From: Cellulomonas sp. APG4
Lineage (GTDB): Bacteria; Actinomycetota; Actinomycetes; Actinomycetales; Cellulomonadaceae
Reading direction: 5' to 3'
Length of the DNA stretch: 64,000 nucleotides
Assembly: GCF_009996735.1 (NCBI RefSeq)
Contig: NZ_JAACYI010000001.1
Span: forward strand, 70,522-134,521
Shown: piece by piece, positions 1-6,193 of the stretch
How positions within the stretch are numbered: the first letter of the stretch is position 1
Layout of the letters: each line of letters begins with the position of its first letter
Notes under the pieces: model-generated
Told to the model about the DNA's origin: nothing
Seen by the model: only the letters and a program-made list of their open reading frames with translations
Databases searched by the model: none
Program-made: the position numbers and the translations under genes

Positions 1-121
1 GCGGGCTCCCGGGGGGCGCGTGACCCTCGAGCAGCAGCTCGACGAGCTGGTCGTGCACCTCGTCGACCAGGGTGCGCCGTTCGACCTTGACACCCGCCGG
101 GGCCGTTGCTTCACTCGACAC
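1..121 (-). CDS. GntR-family transcriptional regulator (5' part only)
   Basis: Reading the minus strand from GTG at 121-119 gives about 40 residues before the window edge. The segment VERRTLVDEVHDQLVELLLEG is the usual start of the winged-helix domain in FadR/FCD-type GntR repressors. The gene is divergent from the tetrose operon at 151, so it probably senses a pathway intermediate and controls that operon and itself. That role is inferred from position. The start is leaderless by appearance: a TACGAT -10 box lies 7 nt upstream of the GTG. The effector domain lies outside the window, so the subfamily cannot be fixed. Confidence 0.75.
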   Translation of the reverse strand, partial: MSSEATAPAGVKVERRTLVDEVHDQLVELLLEGHAPPGSP

Positions 122-128
122 GAACGGA

Positions 129-134
129 ATCGTA
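129..134 (-). promoter_or_regulatory. -10 box of leaderless GntR gene
   Basis: Read on the minus strand this is TACGAT followed by 7 nt and then the GTG codon, the spacing seen for leaderless actinobacterial transcripts. The 29-bp region between the two divergent starts must also hold the operon promoter and any operator. I see only short GGAA repeats there, no clear palindrome. Confidence 0.5.
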
Positions 135-150
135 TAGGAAATAGAGGCCA

Positions 151-1137
151 ATGGTGGCTCCCCTGCCCTCGTCCGACACCCGTACCGAGGCCCCGTGGGG
201 CAGTACCGACTGGCCGGTGGCGGCGGCGATGCTCCCGTTCCCGGCGAGCCAGGACGCGTCCGCGCAGACCTGGCTCGCCCAGCTCGCCGAGGTGGCCTAC
301 GAGGGCTTCACCGAGGTCGACCTGACGGACTCCTGGGTGCGCGTGGGCGACCTCGCGCCGTCGCGGCTCACCGAGCTCGCCGACGTGCTGGGCCGTGCGG
401 GGCTGAGGGCCGAGGCGGTCTCAGCGATCCGGCGCAGCGTCATCGACCCCGAGCACGGCGCCGAGAACCTCGCCTACTCGCACCGCGTGATCGACGCCGC
501 GGCGAGCCTCGGCTGCTCGGTGGTGAGCGTGGGTCTGCACCGGCCACTGCTCCCGGAGCAGCAGCGGGTGCTGTGGTTCTGGACGGTCGACGGCCCGCGC
601 GACGACGACTCGACGGAGACCTGGCGGCTCGCGGTCGCCCGGCTGCGCGAGCTGGGTGAGCACGCGGCCGACGTCGGGCTCGACCTCTCGCTCGAGATGT
701 ACGAGGACACCCTGCTGGGCTCGTCGGCCTCGGCCGTGCGCCTGGTCGAGGACATCGCGCACCCGGCCGTGGGTCTCAACCCGGACCTGGGCAACCTGTT
801 CCGCCTGCACCGCGACGTCGAGGACTTCCAGCAGGCCGTCGCTGCGTGCCTGCCCGTCTCGAACTACTGGCACGTCAAGAGCTACCACCGCGACCACGAC
901 CCGCGCACCGGTGCCGTGACCGCGGTCCCGGCGCCCATGGCGCACGGGTCGGTCAACTACCGCCAGGCGATCCGCACCGCGCTGGAGGTCGGCTTCGCCG
1001 GTCCCTTCTGCGTCGAGCACTACGGCGGCGACGGACTGGCGGTGATGGCCGAGAACCACCGCTACCTGCGCCGGCTGCTCGCCGTCGCGACGGGTGAGGT
1101 CGCACGCGAGGCGAGCACACGCGGGGTGACCCCGTGA
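151..1137 (+). CDS. Sugar phosphate isomerase/epimerase, TIM barrel (EryH/LerI-like)
   Basis: A 328-aa protein of the xylose-isomerase-like TIM-barrel family. Family-type metal/acid residues appear as SLEMYED (about residue 180), NPDLGN (about 211) and the late VEHYGGDG (about 289). No signal peptide is seen. The ATG at 151 has an AGAGG ribosome site 5 nt upstream. In Brucella (EryH) and mycobacteria (LerI), members of this fold convert L-erythrulose-1-phosphate to D-erythrulose-4-phosphate. The neighbours here, a DhaK/L kinase and an RpiB-type isomerase, make that the best hypothesis. Its stop overlaps a 29-codon micro-ORF by 4 nt rather than the next gene directly. Confidence 0.8.
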   Translation: MVAPLPSSDTRTEAPWGSTDWPVAAAMLPFPASQDASAQTWLAQLAEVAYEGFTEVDLTDSWVRVGDLAPSRLTELADVLGRAGLRAEAVSAIRRSVIDPEHGAENLAYSHRVIDAAASLGCSVVSVGLHRPLLPEQQRVLWFWTVDGPRDDDSTETWRLAVARLRELGEHAADVGLDLSLEMYEDTLLGSSASAVRLVEDIAHPAVGLNPDLGNLFRLHRDVEDFQQAVAACLPVSNYWHVKSYHRDHDPRTGAVTAVPAPMAHGSVNYRQAIRTALEVGFAGPFCVEHYGGDGLAVMAENHRYLRRLLAVATGEVAREASTRGVTP

Positions 1138-1309
1138 CCGCCCGCACCGCCATCAGGGCGGCCGGGAACACCCCCGCTCGCACCACGACCACGACCACGA
1201 CCACGACAGAGGTGACCCCGTGATCGCCCGCACCACCGCCACGGCGGCCCTGAGCGCCCCCGCACGCACCACGACCACGACCACGACCACGACAGAGGTG
1301 ACCCGGTGA
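1134..1309 (+). repeat. Two tandem 86-bp junction copies forming chained poly-Thr micro-ORFs
   Basis: Between genes 1 and 2 lie two imperfect tandem units. Each holds a start GTGA(C/T)CGCCCGCACC, an Ala/Arg-rich stretch, a (CCACGA)n run and the end GAGGTGACCC(C/G)GTGA. Each unit is an open frame of exactly 29 codons (1134-1223 and 1220-1309). Both contain nine consecutive Thr codons and end E-V-T-P or E-V-T-R. Each frame overlaps its neighbours by 4 nt (GTGA), so gene 1, micro-ORF 1, micro-ORF 2 and gene 2 form one unbroken termination-reinitiation chain. The unit start resembles the start of gene 2 (GTGATCGCC) and the unit end resembles the end of gene 1 (GGGGTGACCCCGTGA). This suggests the junction itself was copied. 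Translation of these frames is not proven. Confidence 0.8.
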
Positions 1310-2193
1310 TCGCCGTCCTCGGCCTCGGCGCCATGGGACTGCCCATGGCCACCCACCTCGCGCGCACGTTCGAGGTCCGCGCGTTCGACGTCGCCGCGGC
1401 GCGGCTCGACCTCGCGGCCGAGGCCGGCGTCGCCGGGGCCCTCTCGCCGGTCGAGGCCGCACGCGGAGCCGACGTCGTGCTCGTGGGCGTCCGCGACGCC
1501 GCTCAGCTCGAGCAGGCGCTCTTCGCCGACGACGGCGCGGTGCACGGTCTCGCCGCGGGAGCGGTCGTGGTGCTGACGTCGACCGTCGGCGCCCCGGCCG
1601 CGCAGTCCGCGGCCGGCCGCCTCGCCGTCCACGGCGTCCACCTGGTCGACGCCCCGGTGAGCGGGGGTCCGGTGCGCGCCGGCACGGGCGACCTGCTGAT
1701 CATGGTGGGCGCGCCCGACGACGCGCTCGGGCTCGCCCGCCCGGTGCTCGAGGAGCTGTCCTCGACCCTCGCGGTCGTGGGACCGCGCGTGGGCGACGGC
1801 CAGGTGCTCAAGACCGTCAACCAGCTGCTGTGCGGGATCCACACCGCGGCGGCCGCCGAGGCGCTCGCCCTCGCGCACGCGCTGGGGCTCGACCTCGACG
1901 CGACCCTCGACGTGCTCGGTGCCGGCGCGGCCGCCTCGTTCATGCTCGCCGACCGCGGCCCACGCATCGCGGCGCGCCTCACGGGGCGCGAGCCCGAGCT
2001 GCGCTCACGGCTCGACGTGATCTCCAAGGACATGGGCATCGTCGCGCGGCTCGCGCGCGACGCCCACGTCGCGACCCCCGTCGCGTCCGCGGCCGAGCAG
2101 CTCTACCTGCTCGCCGAGGCGCGGGGGCTCGCCGCCGAGGACGACTCGGTGGTCGCGACGACCCTCACCCGCGCGAGCGAGGAGGCGCTGTGA
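1306..2193 (+). CDS. NAD(P)-dependent dehydrogenase, 3-hydroxyisobutyrate dehydrogenase family (LtnD-like)
   Basis: A 295-aa beta-hydroxyacid dehydrogenase. The N-terminal Rossmann motif is GLGAMGLPMA (residues 6-15). The substrate-binding DAPVSGGPVRAGTG lies near residues 119-132. The family catalytic lysine is in KTVNQLL near residue 170. The GTG start at 1306 overlaps the preceding micro-ORF by 4 nt. Family members oxidise 3-hydroxyisobutyrate, reduce tartronate semialdehyde, or oxidise L-threonate (LtnD). Next to erythrulose-type genes, a C4 sugar-acid or polyol substrate is likely, but the exact substrate cannot be read from the sequence. The 3' end is duplicated downstream as part of a copied junction. 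Confidence 0.85.
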   Translation: MIAVLGLGAMGLPMATHLARTFEVRAFDVAAARLDLAAEAGVAGALSPVEAARGADVVLVGVRDAAQLEQALFADDGAVHGLAAGAVVVLTSTVGAPAAQSAAGRLAVHGVHLVDAPVSGGPVRAGTGDLLIMVGAPDDALGLARPVLEELSSTLAVVGPRVGDGQVLKTVNQLLCGIHTAAAAEALALAHALGLDLDATLDVLGAGAAASFMLADRGPRIAARLTGREPELRSRLDVISKDMGIVARLARDAHVATPVASAAEQLYLLAEARGLAAEDDSVVATTLTRASEEAL

Positions 2194-2315
2194 CGCTGCT
2201 CTGGAACGACCCGGCCCAGTTCTCCGACGACGACTCGGCGGTCGCCACGACCCTCGCCTCCGAGAAGGACACGCGATGACCCTCCTCTGGAACGACCCGG
2301 CCCAGTTCTCCGACG
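2140..2315 (+). repeat. Tandem duplication of the dehydrogenase/kinase gene junction with a 29-codon micro-ORF
   Basis: The end of the dehydrogenase gene plus the first codons of the kinase gene occur twice in tandem, from GACGACTCGG at 2140 and again at 2229. The first copy of the kinase start, beginning GTG at 2190, encodes [13 protein letters not shown] just as the real gene does. It then runs into a second copy of the dehydrogenase tail (DSAVATTL) and stops at 2279. The resulting 29-codon frame (2190-2279) overlaps the dehydrogenase stop and the kinase ATG by 4 nt each. The starts are offset by 86 bp and the tails by 89 bp, so one codon was lost in the second tail. Confidence 0.9.
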
Positions 2316-4129
2316 ACGCCCTCCGCGGCTTCGCCGACGCCCACGCCGACCAGGTGCGGCTCGTGCCCGGTGGCGTGGTCCGGGCGCAGCCGACGCCCGC
2401 CGGCAAGGTCGCCGTCGTCGTCGGTGGCGGCTCGGGCCACTACCCCGCGTTCTGCGGACTGGTCGGCGAGGGCTTCGCGGACGGCGCCGTCGTCGGGAAC
2501 GTGTTCACGTCGCCGTCGGCCGACGACGCGGCCTCGGTGGGGCGCGAGGCCGACGGCGGCGCCGGGGTCGTGATGCTCACGGGCAACTACGCGGGTGACG
2601 TCATGAACTTCACGCTCGCCTGCCGCCGCCTCGCGGCCGAGGGGATCGACGCGCGCTACGTGCTCGTGACCGACGACGTCGCGAGCGCCCCCGCCGGGCA
2701 GGAGTCCGAGCGCCGCGGCATCGCGGGCGACCTCACCGTCTTCAAGGTCGCCGCGGCGGCGGCGGAGGCCGGGGCGAGCCTCGACGAGGTCGAGCGCCTC
2801 GCGCGTCACGCGAACGACCGCACGCGCACGCTGGGCGTCGCGTTCGACGGCTGCACCCTCCCGGGCGCCGACGCACCGCTGTTCGGGGTCCCCGAGGGCC
2901 GCATGGGCATCGGGGTCGGCATCCACGGCGAGCCGGGCATCGGCGAGACCGACATGCCGACCGCGCACGAGCTCGCGGTCACCCTCGTGGACCAGGTCCT
3001 CGCCGAGGCGCCCGCGCCCGGGCCGAGCCGGGCCGCCGTCGTGCTCAACGGCCTGGGCCGCACCAAGTACGAGGAGCTCTTCGTGGTGTGGGCGTCGGTG
3101 GCGGAGCGGCTTCGCGCGGCCGACGTCACCGTCGTGTCTCCCGACGTGGGCGAGCTCGTGACGAGCCTCGACATGGCGGGCTGCTCACTCACCCTCATGT
3201 GGCTCGACGACGAGCTCGAGCGCCTGTGGCTCGCGCCGTCCGACGCGCCCGCCTATCGCAAGGGCAGGTTCGACGCACGGGCGGCCGCGCGCCCGAGCAC
3301 GCGGGCCGGCACCGCGCCGCACGAGGGCACGTCCGACCACAGCAGCGCGCCCGGCCACAGCACGTCTCACCACGGCACGTCTCACCACAGCACCGAGCTC
3401 CCTGCAGGCAGCGGCCCGCCGACGCGCGTCGCGACCGACCCCGACACGACGTCGGCCCCGGCTGGCCCCGCCGTCCGCGCTGCCGCGGCGGGACTGCTCA
3501 CGCAGCTCGCGCACGCGCGCGACGCGGTCCGTGCCGAGGAGGCGCACCTCGGCCGGCTCGACGCCGTCGCCGGGGACGGCGACCACGGCCGCGGGATGGT
3601 CCGCGGGCTCACCGCGGCCCATGAAGCCGCCGCCTCGGCACTCGAGGCGGGCGGCGGGCCGGGCGACCTCCTCACGGCGGCCGGGCGGGCCTGGGCCGCC
3701 CGCGCCGGCGGGACCTCGGGAGTCCTGTGGGGTGCGATGCTCGAGGCTGCCGGCGCCGTGCTGCCCACCGACGACTCCGCCTGGGCCGCGGGGCCCTCGA
3801 CCGATGCGGTCACCGAGGCCGTCGGCGCAGCCCTCGCCGCGGCTCGTGAGCTGGGCCGCGCCGACGTCGGCGACAAGACCTTCCTCGACGCGCTGGTCCC
3901 CTTCCACACGGCGCTCCGCGAGGGGAGCGACGACGACCTGGTGTCGACCTGGGGCCGTGCCACCGACGCGGCGCAGGACGCCGCGCAGGCGACCGCCGAC
4001 CTCCGCCCGCGCGTGGGCCGCGCCCGCCCGCTCGCCGAGCAGAGCGTCGGCACCCCGGACCCGGGCGCGGTCTCGTTCGCGCTCGTCGTCCGCACGGTGT
4101 CGTCGGCGTCTCCCGAGGAGACGCCGTGA
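2276..4129 (+). CDS. Fused dihydroxyacetone kinase-family protein (DhaK-DhaL), probable erythrulose kinase
   Basis: A 617-aa single-chain, ATP-dependent DAK-family kinase. The DhaK domain spans about residues 1-330, with [10 protein letters not shown] (about 47-56) and the substrate-binding histidine His217 in GIHGEPG. The DhaL domain starts near residue 405 and carries GDGDHG near 432, where aspartates bind Mg-ATP. The linker (about 340-375) is unusual, with repeated [13 protein letters not shown]-type His/Ser/Thr residues. DAK-type kinases phosphorylate dihydroxyacetone or, in mycobacterial tetritol pathways (LerK/DerK), erythrulose. Flanking TIM-barrel and RpiB-type isomerases favour erythrulose. 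The ATG at 2276 overlaps the preceding micro-ORF by 4 nt and is preceded by GAGAAGGA. Confidence 0.88.
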   Translation: MTLLWNDPAQFSDDALRGFADAHADQVRLVPGGVVRAQPTPAGKVAVVVGGGSGHYPAFCGLVGEGFADGAVVGNVFTSPSADDAASVGREADGGAGVVMLTGNYAGDVMNFTLACRRLAAEGIDARYVLVTDDVASAPAGQESERRGIAGDLTVFKVAAAAAEAGASLDEVERLARHANDRTRTLGVAFDGCTLPGADAPLFGVPEGRMGIGVGIHGEPGIGETDMPTAHELAVTLVDQVLAEAPAPGPSRAAVVLNGLGRTKYEELFVVWASVAERLRAADVTVVSPDVGELVTSLDMAGCSLTLMWLDDELERLWLAPSDAPAYRKGRFDARAAARPSTRAGTAPHEGTSDHSSAPGHSTSHHGTSHHSTELPAGSGPPTRVATDPDTTSAPAGPAVRAAAAGLLTQLAHARDAVRAEEAHLGRLDAVAGDGDHGRGMVRGLTAAHEAAASALEAGGGPGDLLTAAGRAWAARAGGTSGVLWGAMLEAAGAVLPTDDSAWAAGPSTDAVTEAVGAALAAARELGRADVGDKTFLDALVPFHTALREGSDDDLVSTWGRATDAAQDAAQATADLRPRVGRARPLAEQSVGTPDPGAVSFALVVRTVSSASPEETP

Positions 4130-4185
4130 GCCGGCGGGCCGCCGTCCGCGCCGCGCACGTGACTTCATCGGAGGAGACGTCATGA
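4126..4185 (+). other. 19-codon micro-ORF bridging kinase and isomerase genes
   Basis: Starting at the GTGA that overlaps the kinase stop, an open frame of 19 codons runs to a TGA that overlaps the ATG of the next gene (ATGA). Its last residues, TSSEETS, resemble the kinase C-terminus SSASPEETP. The corresponding DNA (gaggagacg) is repeated 56 bp apart, so it looks like an older, more diverged junction copy. The same GGAGGAG stretch also serves as the ribosome site of the downstream gene. Translation is not shown. Confidence 0.5.
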
Positions 4186-4679
4186 CCAGCCCGACCACCG
4201 AGCAGCAGCCCGAGCCGCTGCGCGTCGCCGTCGCCTGCGACGACGCGGGCCTGCGCTACAAGGCCGCACTGCGTGCCGACCTCGAGGCGGACCCGCGCGT
4301 CGCCGAGGTGATCGACGTGGGCGTGCCCGACGACGGCCCCGAGCGCGGCACCGCGTACCCGCACGTCGCGGTGACCGCGGCGCGGCTCGTCGCGGAGGGC
4401 CGCGTGGACCGTGCCCTGCTCGTGTGCGGCACGGGCCTGGGCGTCGCCATCTCGGCCAACAAGGTGCCCGGGGTCCGCGCCGTCACCGCGCACGACAGCT
4501 ACTCGGTCGAGCGCTCGGTCCTGTCCAACGACGCCCAGGTGCTGTGCGTCGGGGAACGGGTCATCGGTCTCGAGCTCGCGCGACGCCTGGTGCGCGAGTG
4601 GGTCGGCCACCGCTTCGACCCGACGTCCGCCTCGGCCGAGAAGGTCGACGCCATCCGCGGCTACGACCAGCCGTCCTGA
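4182..4679 (+). CDS. RpiB-family sugar phosphate isomerase (EryI/DerI-like D-erythrulose-4-phosphate isomerase)
   Basis: A 165-aa member of the RpiB/LacAB family. It shows the N-terminal VAVACDDAG, the conserved [19 protein letters not shown] loop carrying the family's base-type cysteine, and a C-terminal VGHRFDP segment. The ATG at 4182 has GGAGGAG 7 nt upstream. Ordinary RpiB interconverts ribose- and ribulose-5-phosphate, but operon-linked paralogs EryI and DerI convert D-erythrulose-4-phosphate to D-erythrose-4-phosphate. Beside a DAK-type kinase and a TIM-barrel isomerase this would be the last step into the pentose phosphate pathway. It is the last gene of the operon; the next gene is convergent. 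Confidence 0.87.
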   Translation: MTSPTTEQQPEPLRVAVACDDAGLRYKAALRADLEADPRVAEVIDVGVPDDGPERGTAYPHVAVTAARLVAEGRVDRALLVCGTGLGVAISANKVPGVRAVTAHDSYSVERSVLSNDAQVLCVGERVIGLELARRLVREWVGHRFDPTSASAEKVDAIRGYDQPS

Positions 4680-4774
4680 CCACGGATGCCGTGGACGTCT
4701 CGAGGCGCCTGCGGGTCAGGGCGACCGGCTGCTCCGGACCTTCGGCGTCGCGTGGTGCGAGAGGCCGCGAGCGC

Positions 4775-5311
4775 TCAGCCCAGCCGGGCGACGACCGCCT
4801 CGCCGCCGTCCCAGGTCGCGACCAGTGCCGGACCCGTCCCTCGTGCGTCGTCCAGGTCGCGGACGACCCACATGCCTCGCTCGGCCGGGTCACCACCCGG
4901 GTCCCCTGCCAGGGCGGCCAGCCGCACCGTCGGCTCGCGCATCCCGACCTTGCGCCCGTCCTCCCACAGCTCGAGGGCTGCCTGCTCCTGCTCGCCCGCG
5001 ATCGCGCGACGGAAGCACGCGACCGCGACCGGGTCGCCGGCGCCGTCGTACACCCAGCGCCGGCCCAGCTCGGAGTGCTCCATCGTCGCGATCAGGCGCG
5101 CCCCGGCCACGTCGAGAGGGGCGCCGCGGTAGGTGAGCACCACGTGACGCAGCTGCTCACCGTGCCGGACCACGAACGCCTCGACGCCGACCTCGCCCGC
5201 CGGGTCGTCGAAGCGGTAGGAGCCGAGAACCTCGACGGGGCCGCCGAGCTCCGCCTCGAGCAGCTCGGGCTTGGTCGGCCGGATCGTCGCGCCGGAGTGC
5301 AGGATCGCCAT
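4775..5311 (-). CDS. Maltokinase N-terminal cap-like (CG0192-type) protein
   Basis: A 178-aa protein beginning MAILHSGATIRPTKPELLEAEL. This resembles the N-terminal cap domain of actinobacterial maltokinases (consensus M-A-x-I-H-x-A-x-L-x-P-T-K-x-E-L-L), without any kinase domain following. Such short proteins are often labelled '1,4-alpha-glucan branching protein', but a catalytic role is not established. The body includes LTYRGAPLDVAGARLIATMEHSELGRRWVYDGAGDPV in outline; no signal peptide or membrane segment is seen. I chose ATG at 5311 because codons upstream of it translate only the adjacent 18-bp repeat array. A TAGGGT box 8 nt upstream could allow a leaderless start. Confidence 0.65.
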   Translation of the reverse strand: MAILHSGATIRPTKPELLEAELGGPVEVLGSYRFDDPAGEVGVEAFVVRHGEQLRHVVLTYRGAPLDVAGARLIATMEHSELGRRWVYDGAGDPVAVACFRRAIAGEQEQAALELWEDGRKVGMREPTVRLAALAGDPGGDPAERGMWVVRDLDDARGTGPALVATWDGGEAVVARLG

Positions 5312-5319
5312 GCCGCACG

Positions 5320-5325
5320 ACCCTA
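5320..5325 (-). promoter_or_regulatory. Possible -10 box for the cap-like gene
   Basis: On the minus strand TAGGGT lies 8 nt before the ATG at 5311. The spacing is 1-2 nt longer than at the clearer leaderless genes of this window. The -35 region would fall inside the 18-bp repeat array. Confidence 0.35.
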
Positions 5326-5328
5326 CCG

Positions 5329-5457
5329 ACGCTCGGTGCGAACCCGACGCTCGGTGCGAACCCAACGCTCGGTGCGAACCCAACGCTCAGTGCGAACCCG
5401 ACCCTCGGTGCGAACCCAACGCTCAGTGCGAACGCCGCGCTCGGTGCGAACCACCCC
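5329..5457. repeat. 18-bp tandem array, seven copies
   Basis: The unit ACGCTCGGTGCGAACCCA occurs seven times, with CTCGGTGCG (or CTCAGTGCG) starting at 5332, 5350, 5368, 5386, 5404, 5422 and 5440, an exact 18-bp period. Variation is mostly at the first, eighth and last positions. The array lies between two minus-strand genes, directly upstream of the cap-like gene. It has no spacer sequences, so it is not a CRISPR. An exact 18-bp period is compatible with coding repeats, or with fewer than two full helical turns. Confidence 0.9.
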
Positions 5458-5482
5458 TGCGTGCCTGCCGAGCCTGCGTCCC

Positions 5483-5947
5483 TCAGAGCTCCTCGGCCTG
5501 CGAGAGGTCCTCGACCCCCGTGGGGTCCCAGCCGGTCATCGTGACGAGCACCCCGTACGGCTCGCACACCGGCAGCCGCCCCTCGGCGAAGTGGATCGAC
5601 CACGTCGCGGCCTCGCCGAACGTGAAGGCGGGCTCGGTCGCGAGCGGACGTTCGTCGCGGTCGGCCGCGGCGACGTCGTCGGCGGTCCAGCCGAACCGCT
5701 CGGGATCTGCCGCGACCTCGGCCGCGAGGTGGGCCTCGGCGACGTCGAGCAGCGCCTCGCCCCGCGTGAGGAGCCGCGCGGCGCGGTGCACGAGCTGCGC
5801 GTCGGGCGGGCCGTCGTCCGGGGTCAGCAGGTGCGCGACGAGCATGCCGTCGGGGCAGGTGCGGTGCTCGCAGGGGACGAGCACGCTGCGGTGCCAGGTG
5901 CCGTCGGGTACGGGTTCGGCCTCGTCGGGCCACTCGGGAGGGATCAT
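5483..5947 (-). CDS. Hypothetical protein
   Basis: A 154-aa acidic protein starting MIPPEWPDEAEPVPDGTWHRS. It has no transmembrane segment or signal peptide and contains three cysteines (CEHRTC and a later PVCEPYG). I do not recognise the family. The coding pattern is typical of its neighbours. The ATG at 5947 is preceded by AAGGAGTGTCC, a good ribosome site. That site and the first eight or nine codons occur three times in tandem immediately upstream, which makes the 5' end of this gene unusual. It may be cotranscribed with the cap-like gene downstream, although the 18-bp array separates them. Confidence 0.7.
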   Translation of the reverse strand: MIPPEWPDEAEPVPDGTWHRSVLVPCEHRTCPDGMLVAHLLTPDDGPPDAQLVHRAARLLTRGEALLDVAEAHLAAEVAADPERFGWTADDVAAADRDERPLATEPAFTFGEAATWSIHFAEGRLPVCEPYGVLVTMTGWDPTGVEDLSQAEEL

Positions 5948-6130
5948 GGACACTCCTTCACCGACGGTCCGGAACGGGCCATCACCACCGTCTCGTCGGG
6001 CCACTCGGGAGGGATCATGGACACTCCTTCACCGACGGTCCGGAACGGGCCACCACCGTCTCGCCTGGCCACTCGGGAGGGATCATGGACACTCCTTCAC
6101 CGACGGTCCGGAACGGGCCACCACCACCGT
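5919..6130 (-). repeat. Triplicated translation start region forming two ATGA-coupled micro-ORFs
   Basis: The ribosome site and first codons of the hypothetical gene (M-I-P-P-E-W-P) occur three times in tandem, with ATGs at 5947, 6018 and 6086. The steps are 71 and 68 bp. Each upstream ATG opens a short frame: 6018-5944 with 24 codons and 6086-6015 with 23. Each reads MIPPEWP, then ETVV and ARSGPSVKECP, and stops in a TGA that overlaps the next ATG (ATGA). The outermost copy is preceded by the same ARSGPSVKECP tail, so a leader frame from a GTG near 6135 may exist. Copies are more than 90 percent identical, so the event is recent. Confidence 0.9.
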
Positions 6131-6193
6131 AACCACCGAGCGGACTTCCGGCGCCGCGGCCGCTCGGCCCACCGACCCCACCTGCGAGGACGC

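Noticed and set aside
5329-5457. Possible CRISPR array
   Set aside because: The units are contiguous with no unique spacers, and no cas genes are present. It is a simple tandem repeat; the same applies to 13262-13452 and 37891-38074.
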